DNA of 64,000 nucleotides from Acidobacteriota bacterium (GTDB taxonomy: Bacteria > Acidobacteriota > Aminicenantia > JBFLYD01). The DNA lies in assembly GCA_040756905.1 (NCBI GenBank), contig JBFLYD010000065.1:19608-83607 (forward strand). The letters run 5' to 3'. The translations under genes were made by a program, and so were the position numbers. Positions 23,761-32,684 of the stretch are shown piece after piece. Numbering within the stretch: the first letter of the stretch is position 1; the number at the start of each line of letters is the position of its first letter. The notes under the pieces were generated by a model. That model was not told the DNA's origin. It ran no database searches and was given only the letters and a program-made list of their open reading frames with translations.

Positions 23761-24315
23761 ATGAATTTGCCGAATTTTCTAACGTTTATCAGAATTTTTC
23801 TTGTGCCTTTTTTAGTCGTAGTTCTCTTAACAAAGTTCGAAGGAAAAGAATTATGGGGGTTTGGTATTTTCATTGCAGCTGCTTTTACAGATTGGTTTGA
23901 TGGATATATTGCAAGGAAAAAAAAATTAATCACAAAACTCGGAAAATTTCTCGACCCTGTAGCAGATAAGCTGTTGACATCATCTGCATTCATTTCTCTG
24001 GTTGAAATGAATTTAGCTCCCGCATGGATGGTTGTGATTATAATTGGAAGAGAAATTGCTGTAACAGGGTTGAGAGCTATAGCAGCTTCTCAGGGAGTAA
24101 CAATATCTGCTTCGATTCTCGGCAAATTCAAAATGGAAATTGAGGTAATCTGTATTTCTCTATTAATACTGGGAAAAAAATATTTAGGAGATTTCATCTT
24201 TTTAGGTAAAATATTTCTATGGGTTGCAATGATTATGGCACTTATTTCCGCTGCAGAATATTTAATTAAGTTCTGGAAAATTTTTTCTGACAAAACACTT
24301 CGAGAATTAATTTAA
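23761..24315 (+). CDS. pgsA: CDP-diacylglycerol-glycerol-3-phosphate 3-phosphatidyltransferase
   Basis: 184 residues from the ATG at 23761. It carries the CDP-alcohol phosphotransferase motif D-G-x2-A-R-x8-G-x3-D-x3-D, seen here as DGYIARKKKLITKLGKFLDP followed by VADK. Several membrane helices surround it. It makes phosphatidylglycerol phosphate for anionic phospholipid synthesis in the inner membrane. It is a single plus-strand gene divergent from purC. Repeats follow its stop directly. Confidence 0.9.
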   Translation: MNLPNFLTFIRIFLVPFLVVVLLTKFEGKELWGFGIFIAAAFTDWFDGYIARKKKLITKLGKFLDPVADKLLTSSAFISLVEMNLAPAWMVVIIIGREIAVTGLRAIAASQGVTISASILGKFKMEIEVICISLLILGKKYLGDFIFLGKIFLWVAMIMALISAAEYLIKFWKIFSDKTLRELI

Positions 24316-24480
24316 CCCGAATTATGCAAACCTATGTCAAAGCTCTTGTAGGGCAGGGCTTTAGCCTGCATCTTTGGTGAATCAAAGCAAGGCTAAAGCC
24401 TTGCCCTACATGTCAATTTATTTAATGCGTTTGTATTAGCTTAAACAAATTAAAGGTAAAAATAGCTTTGATGATCCTAA
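24316..24480. repeat. Composite repeat: partial family D end, hairpin and partial family C end
   Basis: CCCGAATTATGCAAACC matches the left end of family D. A hairpin follows: TAGGGCAGGGCTTTAGCCTG with GCAAGGCTAAAGCCTTGCCC. Then AATGCGTTTGTATTAG matches the right end of family C. It appears to be a mosaic of fragments between pgsA and the family A copy at 24481. Confidence 0.6.
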
Positions 24481-24658
24481 TGTCATGTCACTTAAATACC
24501 TTTCGTTATTTTTATGTGACATGACACTTTCCCTATGGGAGAAAGATCTCCTTAGACGCTTCGCTCCCCCAGGCTGGGGAAGGGATCTTCCCTATATCCC
24601 TTCATTGTGCTTTATGAGAAATTGTTTATTTATAAAGATATTTATGGGATAGCACACT
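24481..24658 (-). repeat. Family A palindromic repeat, copy 2
   Basis: Reverse orientation relative to the copies at 46008 and 55913. The hairpin TGTCATGTCACTTAAATACC ... GTGACATGACA starts it and AGCACACT ends it. It sits between pgsA and fabD, both of whose stops face it, and so lies in a convergent gap. Confidence 0.85.
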
Positions 24659-24670
24659 AATTATAATTAT

Positions 24671-25600
24671 TTAGGTGGTACTGGATAAGCTTTTCTTTAC
24701 CTGGGATAAGCTCTCCATATCTTCCACATTGTAAATTTCCACCTCTTTTCCCTTCATTTTTGATATTCTTTTCGTTAAACCGCTGAGAACCTTCCCTGAG
24801 CCTAATTCAACAAATATTTCCGCCTCTTCCAACATCAATTCCATTGACTGAACCCACAAAACAGGTTTGGTGACCTGCCTTTTTAGGGCATTCCTTGCTT
24901 TTTCAGCTTTAAATATTTTTTCTGCATCAACATTTGTAACCACTGGGAATTGAGGATCTTTGAACAGGACAGAACCAAACTCAATTTTTAATTTCTCCTC
25001 TGCCTGAATCATCATACTACAATGAAAAGGAGCTGAAACAGGAAGATATACAGCTTTTGGTGCTTTTATCTTTTCAACTGCTTTTTCCACAGCAAGCTTT
25101 TCTCCTGATATAACTATCTGTTCATAGCTATTCCAATTAGCTATCTCAACGATGCCCTCTCCCATGTTGCTTAAAATTTCTTCCACTTTTTTTCCTTCAA
25201 CTCCAATAAGAGCTGCCATTGCTCCTTTTTCTGGGGAAACAGCTTCCTGCATAAAAACGCCTCTTTTATAGACCAATTTTAATGCATCTTCAAAATTAAG
25301 GGAGCCTGCACATAGAAGGGCTGAATACTCGCCAAGACTGTGACCAGCTGAAATTGATGGTTTAATATTAAGGGCTAAAAATGCTATGTAACTTACAATT
25401 AGCAATGCCGGTTGTGTATTATATGTCAATTTAAGTTCGTCTTCTGGGCCTTCAAAACATAATTTAGAGATCGGGTATTCAAGAACTTCATCAGCTCTGT
25501 GAAATATCCTCTTTGCAAAATCAAAATTTTTATAAAATTCTCTTCCCATTCCCACTTTTTGTGATCCCTGACCGGGAAAAAGAAATGCTATTCTATTCAT
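24671..25600 (-). CDS. fabD: Malonyl-CoA:ACP transacylase
   Basis: 309 residues. FLFPGQGSQKVGMG (7-20) and the nucleophile elbow GHSLGEY (Ser88) are diagnostic, as are CSMM and VELGSGKVLSGLTKRI. It loads malonyl groups on acyl carrier protein in fatty acid synthesis. No other fab gene is in the window. It is 1 bp downstream of the exchanger-like gene on the same strand. Confidence 0.94.
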   Translation of the reverse strand: MNRIAFLFPGQGSQKVGMGREFYKNFDFAKRIFHRADEVLEYPISKLCFEGPEDELKLTYNTQPALLIVSYIAFLALNIKPSISAGHSLGEYSALLCAGSLNFEDALKLVYKRGVFMQEAVSPEKGAMAALIGVEGKKVEEILSNMGEGIVEIANWNSYEQIVISGEKLAVEKAVEKIKAPKAVYLPVSAPFHCSMMIQAEEKLKIEFGSVLFKDPQFPVVTNVDAEKIFKAEKARNALKRQVTKPVLWVQSMELMLEEAEIFVELGSGKVLSGLTKRISKMKGKEVEIYNVEDMESLSQVKKSLSSTT

Positions 25601-25601
25601 T

Positions 25602-26777
25602 TTATTTTTTTAAATTTAGATTGAATATGTTATTTTCCTTTGAGATCTGGAAAAAGATTTTAAAAGCCTTAATACTTCTTGTTTTAAAAATAATCATCAT
25701 TAACTCAATTCCTATCCAGAATAAATAAATGAAAAAAATTTCCTCCCTGAGAGATGGGAAAATAAACTGAATAAACCATAACGTAAATAAAGCTGTAGCT
25801 TCATACCAGTGAAATCTCATGTTAATCAGAAATATAAACCCGAGAAACGACTGCGCCACAGTGAGTATAATTTCTAAACGATGAAAAGAATCAAACGGAA
25901 TTGAAACTATTCCTTTTGAACTTATGCTGAATACAAATGGAAGAGAACCAGCAAGAACAGTCCACTGGTTAATGTTGGATGAAACGAAATTCATGATAGC
26001 GATCGGAGCTGTTTTAATTCTCCTCGCCCAATTAATGGCTGAAACTTTTTCAGGAAACTCTGATAAAAAAGGTGCCATCCACTGAATGAATACAAATTCA
26101 GAAATACCCATAAATAAAGCAAGGCTTTTCAAGCTTTCAACGAATTTCTCAACTGTAAAAAGGAGGATTAAGCCACCGGATAAAAACAATGCTATTATAG
26201 CTGTATTCCTCCACCTTTTTTTTAAAGAAAGTATCCTTCTTGGAATGGCTTCAACATCCTCTAACTTTTCTTCTTCCTGAGGAGGTATCTTGTTTAAAAC
26301 ATAAAGGTAAATTAAATATATGAAAATAAGAATACTTCCATCAAAAATTGTTAACGTACCTTTGAAATATATATAGATAAAATATATCAAAGGAGGGAGA
26401 AGAAACAGAGTCTCCACTGAATGTTCATTTTCCAATTTTATAAAAAGAAGAGGTTTTTTATATTTTTTTAAATGAGAGAAAAATGCAACAAAATAAATTA
26501 AAGGCCAACCAAGACCGACAAGAAGCCTCAGAGAACCTGTCAGGTTGGCTGTCATGTTGGGAATATCCCTGTTCCAGGCTATAGAGGCTTCGACTGCAAA
26601 TTCGGGAAGAGTTTGAAGCCATGCTAAAATAGCTAACGCCAATCCTTGAGAGATTAGAAATTGTGCAGCTTCAGCCGCCCAGGCAATAAGCATAGCAGCA
26701 GTAATTATTGAAGGAAATGTCCATAATGAAGAATAGGGATGAGCTCCCTTAATGCTATATAAAAAGATTTTTTTCAC
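25602..26777 (-). CDS. Sodium/calcium exchanger-family (CaCA) membrane protein
   Basis: 391 residues with about ten membrane helices and a charged central loop (EEEKLEDVEAIPRR, about 172-185). Two inverted alpha-repeat-like motifs are visible: LAWLQTLPEFAVEASIAW (about 52-69) and APFLSEFPEKVSAINWARR. Both contain the conserved PE/acidic core of cation/Ca2+ exchangers. The ion is not determinable; the repeats deviate from the standard GTSxPE. Confidence 0.72.
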   Translation of the reverse strand: MKKIFLYSIKGAHPYSSLWTFPSIITAAMLIAWAAEAAQFLISQGLALAILAWLQTLPEFAVEASIAWNRDIPNMTANLTGSLRLLVGLGWPLIYFVAFFSHLKKYKKPLLFIKLENEHSVETLFLLPPLIYFIYIYFKGTLTIFDGSILIFIYLIYLYVLNKIPPQEEEKLEDVEAIPRRILSLKKRWRNTAIIALFLSGGLILLFTVEKFVESLKSLALFMGISEFVFIQWMAPFLSEFPEKVSAINWARRIKTAPIAIMNFVSSNINQWTVLAGSLPFVFSISSKGIVSIPFDSFHRLEIILTVAQSFLGFIFLINMRFHWYEATALFTLWFIQFIFPSLREEIFFIYLFWIGIELMMIIFKTRSIKAFKIFFQISKENNIFNLNLKK

Positions 26778-26799
26778 TTCAGAGCTTTATTGAATAGAT

Positions 26800-27099
26800 T
26801 TAATCAAAACCTAATCTTTTCTTGGCTTCATCGCTCATCATCGATGGATGCCAGGGGGGATCCCACACAAGGTCTATCCTGACATTTTTTATTCCTTCAA
26901 TATTTTTTACTGCCAGTTCTGCTGCCTCTAATAGAGTATTCTGAAGAGGGCATCCTGGAGCAGTTAAAGTCATCTTTAAAAAAACTTGATCTTCTTCGAT
27001 CCTGACATCGTAGATAAGCCCCATATCTACTATATTTAATCCAATCTCAGGATCAACCACATTTTTGAGCTTATCCAAAACTTGTTGTTCTGTAATCAA
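26800..27099 (-). CDS. MIP18/PaaD-type iron-sulfur assembly protein (SufT-like)
   Basis: 99 residues from a TTG at 27099, which has AGGAGG 6 bp ahead. An ATG further upstream at 27120 would precede that site and is less likely. The sequence VVDPEIGLNIVDMGLIYDVR and the TLTAPGCPLQNTL segment with its conserved Cys, plus DLVWDPPWHPSMMS, define the DUF59 family. These proteins help deliver or assemble Fe-S clusters. It follows the bamD gene on the same strand. Confidence 0.88.
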   Translation of the reverse strand: MITEQQVLDKLKNVVDPEIGLNIVDMGLIYDVRIEEDQVFLKMTLTAPGCPLQNTLLEAAELAVKNIEGIKNVRIDLVWDPPWHPSMMSDEAKKRLGFD

Positions 27100-27105
27100 T
27101 TGAAT

Positions 27106-27111
27106 CCTCCT
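27106..27111 (-). promoter_or_regulatory. Ribosome binding site fixing a TTG start
   Basis: AGGAGG on the minus strand, 6 bp before the TTG at 27099 of the MIP18-family gene. It is the reason for choosing TTG over ATG. Confidence 0.65.
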
Positions 27112-27127
27112 AAAAATCATTATACAT

Positions 27128-27889
27128 TTATTTGAATTCTTTATCGAGTTTCTTTCTTGCCTTTTTTGCAAATTTGCTTTCAGGGTAATCTGAAATTATC
27201 TTTGAAAAATAAGGAAAAGCTTCCTCTTTTTTCCCGACTTTCAAAAAAGAATCTCCTAAATAATAGTAAAGCATATCAAGCTTTTTAAAATCTGAGTAAT
27301 AAGAAAGGGCTTCTTTAAACCTGTTGATAGCAGCTTCATATGCTCTTGTTTTATAGTAAAATCTTCCAATAAGAAAAATATGTTCAGTATATCTATTTTT
27401 ACAAATTTTTAATTTTTCCTTTGCCTGTTTTGCTTCTTCACTGTATGGATAATCAGCAATTACTTTCTCAAGTTCGGAGACGGCTTTCAAAGTATTTGTT
27501 TGATCTCTTCCTGGCTTGAACATCTTCTTATAGTATGTCATTGCAATTTGATACCTTGCGTAAGAAGCCAGAGGACTAAAGGGATAAAGGGATATAAATT
27601 CAGCATACTCTGAAGAAGCTAAAATCATACTTCCCTCATCACCCTGATTAAAGTATATATCTCCTAATTTTAATTTGGCTCTTTGAGCATATATGCTCTG
27701 AGGGAATGTATCGATAACCTGGCGAAAATAGAGTCTTGCCTTTTCTGGGTCTTTTTTCATCCAGGCTTCGCCCAGCTTAAAAAGTGCCTCATCCGAAGAA
27801 GCAATTTCAGGCGTAACGACAGGTGGCTTTTTTGAACAATAAATAAAAAATAACATTAAGACAAAAGTTAGGAAAAAAATTTTTCTCAT
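27128..27889 (-). CDS. bamD: Outer-membrane assembly lipoprotein, BamD-like
   Basis: 253 residues from the ATG at 27889, which has GGAG ahead. A lipoprotein signal (KIFFLTFVLMLFFIYC, lipobox Cys about 17) is followed by TPR-like repeats with DEALFKLGEAWMKKDPEKA, FPQSIYAQRAKLKLGDIYF and YPFSPLASYARYQIAMTYY. BamD lipoproteins join BamA in folding outer-membrane proteins. A general TPR lipoprotein cannot be excluded, but spacing and length fit BamD. Confidence 0.82.
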   Translation of the reverse strand: MRKIFFLTFVLMLFFIYCSKKPPVVTPEIASSDEALFKLGEAWMKKDPEKARLYFRQVIDTFPQSIYAQRAKLKLGDIYFNQGDEGSMILASSEYAEFISLYPFSPLASYARYQIAMTYYKKMFKPGRDQTNTLKAVSELEKVIADYPYSEEAKQAKEKLKICKNRYTEHIFLIGRFYYKTRAYEAAINRFKEALSYYSDFKKLDMLYYYLGDSFLKVGKKEEAFPYFSKIISDYPESKFAKKARKKLDKEFK

Positions 27890-27890
27890 T

Positions 27891-28832
27891 TTAATCTCCA
27901 TAAACTTCCAGCATCCATTTCCATTGTTTCTCAAGGCCATCTTCCAATTTCCCATTTGGCTTAAACTTTAAATCCCTTTGTGCTTTTAAATAATCTGCTT
28001 GCGTATGCCTTACATCCCCTGATACCTCTTTCAAATATTTTATTCTTATTTTTCTTCCTGTAATATTTTCAAATAGAGGAAAAATTGAATTTAGCCTTAT
28101 GTTCGTTCCTCCTCCAATGTTATACACCTCTCCAGCAACACCATAATAATAAGAAGAAATCGTGCCGTTTATAACATCATCAATATAGGTAAAATCTCTA
28201 CTCTGATTTCCGTCGCCATACACCTCAATTTCTCTACCATCTAATATACTCAAAAAAAACTTATGAAAGCCCATATCAGGCCTCTGACGAGGACCATATA
28301 CAGTAAAATATCTCAGGGATATCACAGGTATTTTAAAATTCTCAAAATATAAGAAACAAAGATTTTCTCCTGCTAATTTTGTTACACCGTATGGAGAAAC
28401 AGGTTTCAACTCAGAATTTTCTCTAAATGGAATGCCAGCATTTCCATAAACTGAGGAAGAGGATGCATAGATAAATTTCTTTACAGGTATATTCTTTAAC
28501 ACTTCCAATATCTTTTGTGTCAATAAAACATTGGTTCTCACATAAACTTCAAAATCTAACCCCCAGCTTTTTCTTACACCAGGTTGTGCAGCTAAATGAA
28601 ATACTCCATCACATCCTTTCAAGATCTTTTCGATTTCCATTTCTTCCATTTTCCCTCGAAGGAATAAAAAATTTTTATTTCCCAAGATAGACTTTATGTT
28701 TTTTTCTTTAATAATAGGAGAATAATAATCTGAAAATGAATCCACTCCAATGACTACATTTCCTTCAGCTAAAAGTCTCTCACATAAATGAGACCCGATA
28801 AAACCAGCAGCTCCAGTTACTACAAATTTCAT
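27891..28832 (-). CDS. NAD-dependent nucleotide-sugar epimerase/dehydratase
   Basis: 313 residues of the extended SDR family. NAD-binding VTGAAGFIGSHLCERL (4-19), YASSSSVYGN (about 120-129) and the catalytic YGVTKLAGE (Tyr about 147). RYFTVYGPRQRPDMGFHKF resembles UDP-glucuronate and UDP-glucose 4-epimerases. It makes a sugar precursor for surface polysaccharide. The neighbours rpe and bamD-like are separated by 1 bp each. Confidence 0.88.
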   Translation of the reverse strand: MKFVVTGAAGFIGSHLCERLLAEGNVVIGVDSFSDYYSPIIKEKNIKSILGNKNFLFLRGKMEEMEIEKILKGCDGVFHLAAQPGVRKSWGLDFEVYVRTNVLLTQKILEVLKNIPVKKFIYASSSSVYGNAGIPFRENSELKPVSPYGVTKLAGENLCFLYFENFKIPVISLRYFTVYGPRQRPDMGFHKFFLSILDGREIEVYGDGNQSRDFTYIDDVINGTISSYYYGVAGEVYNIGGGTNIRLNSIFPLFENITGRKIRIKYLKEVSGDVRHTQADYLKAQRDLKFKPNGKLEDGLEKQWKWMLEVYGD

Positions 28833-28833
28833 T

Positions 28834-29505
28834 CTATCTTAAATTTAATTTTCTCTTCTTTTCTTCTATTTCTTTAAATTTTATGTATGATTCCAATGGA
28901 TCAGCTGATTTGAAAATGCTCGAACCTATCACCAACAAGTCTGCTCCTGCATCTATTATTTTTTCGATGTTATCAATCCCGATACCTCCATCAACTTCAA
29001 TTTCCACTTTCAAGTTTTTCTTCAAAACTATTTCCTTTAACTTAGTTATTTTTTTTAAAGTTGAATTTATAAAATTCTGAGCTTCAAAACCAGGATTTAC
29101 ACTCATCAATAGCACGAAATCAACTTCTTCAATTATTTCATCAATTGAAGAAAGGGATGTGGCCGGGTTTAAAGCAACCCCTGCTTTCCTGTTGTTTTTC
29201 TTGATATTATTTATAATTTTGTTTAAATGAGGTGAACTCTCAACATGAATCGAAAGCCAATCAGAGCCATAATCTATAAAAAATTTTAACATACTGTGAG
29301 GATTATCAATCATAAGATGAACATCTAAAGAAACAGAAGTTAACTTTTTTATCGACCTGATCAATTCAGGACCAAATGTAAGATTTGGTACAAAATGTCC
29401 ATCCATTATATCCACATGAATAGCTTCTATACCACCATTTTCTATTCTTTTTATTGAATCTCCGATGAAAGCAAAGTTAGCTGATAAAATCGATGGAATA
29501 ATCAT
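28834..29505 (-). CDS. rpe: Ribulose-phosphate 3-epimerase
   Basis: 223 residues, TIM barrel of the pentose phosphate pathway. IIPSILSANFAFIGDSI, HVDIMDGHFVPNLTFGP (about 32-48), VHLMI, LMSVNPGFEAQNFI (about 134-147) and VDGGIG (about 175-180) are all family signatures with the metal-binding His and Asp residues. It overlaps the PASTA gene stop by 1 bp. Confidence 0.94.
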   Translation of the reverse strand: MIIPSILSANFAFIGDSIKRIENGGIEAIHVDIMDGHFVPNLTFGPELIRSIKKLTSVSLDVHLMIDNPHSMLKFFIDYGSDWLSIHVESSPHLNKIINNIKKNNRKAGVALNPATSLSSIDEIIEEVDFVLLMSVNPGFEAQNFINSTLKKITKLKEIVLKKNLKVEIEVDGGIGIDNIEKIIDAGADLLVIGSSIFKSADPLESYIKFKEIEEKKRKLNLR

Positions 29506-30215
29506 TAACTGCTAACCTCTAAGGAAATCAAGTTTTTTTTAATCATTTTCCAGCCTGATAATGGCATCTGCCTTATTATTATACCTGACTCAATCCCAGG
29601 ATAGGAAATCTTGGAGATATCTCCTATTTTAAAGCCCATTCCCTCAATCTGACTGATTACCGAGTTTAACTTCTTTCCTATTAAATCTGGCATTATAAGC
29701 TCTTCTTCATATGTACCACTCGATACAAGAATATTCACGGAACTTCCTCTTTTAACCTCCACATCATGCATTGGTTCCTGAGCTATAATTGAGCCTGAGG
29801 GAAAGTTATAAGACTTGGTCTGAGAGATCTCCCCTTTAAGCAATCCAGTTTCTCCTAACATTATCTCTGCAGCTCTCAATGTTTTTCCAGCTAAATCAGG
29901 TACAATAACCTTTTCACTCCCAAGAGAAATCGTTACCTTTACTGATTTATTTCTTTTGATTTTGAGACCTGGAAGCGGGTCCTGATAAATTATCGTATTT
30001 AGGGGAAAATCTGGATGGTACTGACTTGCCCTTTTTTTCAGAAAAAGATTTAATTTAGAACATGTATAAGAAGCTTTTTCTAAGGATTCTCCTCTCAAAT
30101 CTGGGACATCCACCTCATCCCCTTTTATCAATAGATTCATGGTTATAAGCATAGAAATAAAACTTACAACTCCAAAAAATGTAAGAACCCCTATAATTTT
30201 TAAAATCTTTTTCAT
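29505..30215 (-). CDS. Membrane-anchored protein with three PASTA domains
   Basis: 236 residues. One N-terminal membrane helix (IIGVLTFFGVVSFISMLITM, about 7-26) is followed by three PASTA repeats that begin VDVPDLRGESLEKA, VIVPDLAGKTLRAA and LIMPDLIGKKLNSV. PASTA domains bind peptidoglycan or beta-lactam-like ligands, but no kinase domain or transpeptidase is present here. Position upstream of rpe is common in several diderm phyla. Role: cell wall sensing is inferred. Confidence 0.85.
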   Translation of the reverse strand: MKKILKIIGVLTFFGVVSFISMLITMNLLIKGDEVDVPDLRGESLEKASYTCSKLNLFLKKRASQYHPDFPLNTIIYQDPLPGLKIKRNKSVKVTISLGSEKVIVPDLAGKTLRAAEIMLGETGLLKGEISQTKSYNFPSGSIIAQEPMHDVEVKRGSSVNILVSSGTYEEELIMPDLIGKKLNSVISQIEGMGFKIGDISKISYPGIESGIIIRQMPLSGWKMIKKNLISLEVSS

Positions 30216-30255
30216 TCGATTGAAATAATTGATTTTTATATCATAAATACTTACA

Positions 30256-30513
30256 TCATTTCAATTTTTCTTTCTTTTTTTCATCTCTTAGAAGATAATA
30301 AATTTCCCAGCTGAGTTCATTAACAAGACAATCTTTACAGGATTCTATAATTTTTAAATCCCCTTCTTGTATTTTATTGCTTATAATTTTCTTTATTCTG
30401 CTTCTAATCTTATATAGCAAAATAAAATTTATCATCTCTTTTGATATTATAAACTTTTCCTTTATTTGTAAATATTTAGAGGACAACCATCTCTTGGGGG
30501 ATATACAGAGCAT
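30256..30513 (-). CDS. Small hypothetical protein
   Basis: 85 residues, basic and helical with a CKDCLV pair near 60-64. I do not recognise a family. The start may be the ATG at 30513, or the one at residue 27 (MINFILLYKIRSRIKK). It lies between the PASTA gene and a large family B repeat. It may be a real small gene or chance frame. Confidence 0.35.
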   Translation of the reverse strand: MLCISPKRWLSSKYLQIKEKFIISKEMINFILLYKIRSRIKKIISNKIQEGDLKIIESCKDCLVNELSWEIYYLLRDEKKKEKLK

Positions 30514-30984
30514 CTAATAAATAGATAAGACATAAACGAAGAAAGAAGTGAGCAGGAAGGGTGGCATGAAATATAAATCTAAATTATTAAGAGGTCAACT
30601 ATCTTCTGAGCGATATATCGACGAGCATCTAAAAATCTGCGAAGTGAGTGAGAATAATCTTCTATATTTATTCTATCGAAAGAGAAATAATATAACGAAC
30701 GGGAGCGAGAGAGAATATAGAAGATAAGAGAAGATAAGACCTTGAGTGATAGGAGATTATTTGAACGAACGAGCATAGATTTTGATGCGAGGAGATCTGA
30801 GGGAAGGGGATGGTTGACTTCTTCTAATTCATTTAGATTGGTGTGGAAAATACAGCGTGTTTTCTGGTTACCCTTGCTGATCACTATGTAAAAAGTATAA
30901 GAGAAACTACCTTCTGAACTAATACCAGCACTTTAAATTATTCCATATTGATATAACAAAATTCAATGTGTTATTCTTAGTTAT
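30514..30984. other. Non-coding spacer ahead of recJ
   Basis: About 470 bp with no believable gene. Most of it is the family B element at 30547-30885. The last 100 bp are AT-rich and would hold the recJ promoter, but no clear -35/-10 pair is seen. Confidence 0.6.
30547..30885. repeat. Family B palindromic element, copy 1
   Basis: Bounded by GTGAGCAGGAAGGGTG on the left and a degenerate TACCCTTGCTGATCAC on the right. Inner inverted arms are GAGGTCAACTATCTTCTGAG (from about 30591) and GGGAAGGGGATGGTTGACTT (to about 30820). A central TTCTATATTTATTCTATC hairpin fills the middle. The second copy is at 52216-52420, without this centre. Confidence 0.7.
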
Positions 30985-32676
30985 ATGAATGAATCTAAAT
31001 GGATAATAAATCCTATCCATCCAGAAGCGAATAAATTATCGAATGATTTAGAAATTCCGATAGAATTGGCATCGATATTGATTAGAAAGGGGATCCGTAC
31101 GTCTGAGGAAGGAAAAAAATTTCTGTTTCCCTCAATTGAAGACCTCCATCCTCCCTTCTTAATGAAGGATATGCAAAAAGCAGTGGAAAGAATAAAGAAA
31201 GCTAAAGAAAATAACGAAAAAATCTTAATTTTTGGTGATTATGATGCTGATGGCATTACTTCAACTCTCATTCTCTATAAATGTCTGAAAAATTTAGGAA
31301 CAAACGTTTTCTATTACATTCCCCATAGAATTAAAGAAGGGTATGGAATAAAAAAATCATCTCTGGAATATATTGAAGATTATGCTCCAGACCTTGTCAT
31401 TACAGTAGATAATGGAATAAAAGCAATTGATTTCGTAAATGAAGCTAATAAAAAGGGAATAGATGTGATCATTGCTGATCATCATGTACCAGGGGATGAG
31501 CTTCCGCCTGCTTTTGCTGTATTAAATCCCCTTCAGAGAGGGTGTTTTTACCCCTTTAAAAACCTTGCTGGAGTTGGCGTAACTTTTAAGCTTGTCCAAT
31601 CGCTCCTTCAAGAATTTAAAAAAGATAAGAATGTTCGTCATTATTTAAAAATAGCCTCGATAGGCACGATAGCGGATTTAGCTGAACTCCAAGGAGAAAA
31701 CAGAACTATTGTAAAACTTGGGTTAAAAGAACTCGGGAATCCTTACAATAACGGACTGAAAAATATAATTGAAATATCAGGCTTAACAGGAAAGGAAATA
31801 ACCACCTATGATATATCATTTAAAATAGGACCAAGGATAAATGCATCAGGGAGATTGGCATCTCCTTACATTGCAATAGAACTATTTTTAACAGAAAGCC
31901 AGGAAGAAAGTTTGCTTAAAGCAAAAGAATTAGATAAACTCAATACACAAAGACAGCAAATAGAGGAAAATATTTTAAAAGAAATTATGGATAAAATAAA
32001 AGAAATTGAACCTCAGAAACGAAAGATATTAATATTTGCAAATGAGGGATGGCATAGAGGAGTCATAGGCGTGGTTGCTTCAAAGATTGCAGAAAAGTAT
32101 AGAAGGCCAGCCATTCTTATTTCAATAGATGATAACAATGGATATGGTTCAGGAAGGTCTATTGAATCTTTTTCTTTAATTGATGCTCTTAAATCTTCAG
32201 AAGATCTTTTTAAAAGCTGGGGAGGGCATAAAATGGCAGCTGGCTTTGAAATTCAACCATCGAAAATTCCACTCCTTGAAGAAAGATTGACGGAATATTG
32301 CGAGACGCATGTAGATGATGAGGTATTCACCCGGAAATATATGATTGATTCATGTATAAATTTTGACAGGATAGATAATGTATTCATTGATTATTTAGAA
32401 ATGTTTTCTCCGTTCGGAATAGGCAATCCAAGACCTGTTTTTTTCACGGATAATGTAACAATTAAAGAACCTCCTGCCATACTGAAAGGAAAATATCTGA
32501 AACTGTTTCTGTTTAAAAAAAACAAATTTTTCGATGCCCTGATATGGGAAAACACAGAAGATTACAACAATCTAAAAAGAGGGGAAAAAATAAATATAAT
32601 TTTTTATCCGCAAAGAAAATATTCAAAACAAACGAATGAATTTTTTTTAAATATATTAGATATAAAAAAGATATAA
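30985..32676 (+). CDS. recJ: Single-stranded-DNA-specific exonuclease RecJ
   Basis: 563 residues. DHH phosphoesterase motifs are IFGDYDADGITST (about 82-94), TVDNGIKA (about 138-145), ADHHVPG (about 160-166) and the DHHA1 part GWHRGVIGVVASKIAEKY, GYGSGRSIESF and GGHKMAAGFE. RecJ degrades single-stranded DNA 5' to 3' in recombination and mismatch repair. It lies 8 bp before the lpt genes. Length matches the family. Confidence 0.95.
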   Translation: MNESKWIINPIHPEANKLSNDLEIPIELASILIRKGIRTSEEGKKFLFPSIEDLHPPFLMKDMQKAVERIKKAKENNEKILIFGDYDADGITSTLILYKCLKNLGTNVFYYIPHRIKEGYGIKKSSLEYIEDYAPDLVITVDNGIKAIDFVNEANKKGIDVIIADHHVPGDELPPAFAVLNPLQRGCFYPFKNLAGVGVTFKLVQSLLQEFKKDKNVRHYLKIASIGTIADLAELQGENRTIVKLGLKELGNPYNNGLKNIIEISGLTGKEITTYDISFKIGPRINASGRLASPYIAIELFLTESQEESLLKAKELDKLNTQRQQIEENILKEIMDKIKEIEPQKRKILIFANEGWHRGVIGVVASKIAEKYRRPAILISIDDNNGYGSGRSIESFSLIDALKSSEDLFKSWGGHKMAAGFEIQPSKIPLLEERLTEYCETHVDDEVFTRKYMIDSCINFDRIDNVFIDYLEMFSPFGIGNPRPVFFTDNVTIKEPPAILKGKYLKLFLFKKNKFFDALIWENTEDYNNLKRGEKINIIFYPQRKYSKQTNEFFLNILDIKKI

Positions 32677-32684
32677 TCATACAT

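Noticed and set aside
27891..27955. Upstream extension of the BamD-like start
   Set aside because: This part encodes the end of the epimerase in another frame. The ATG at 27889 has GGAG and starts the lipoprotein signal.
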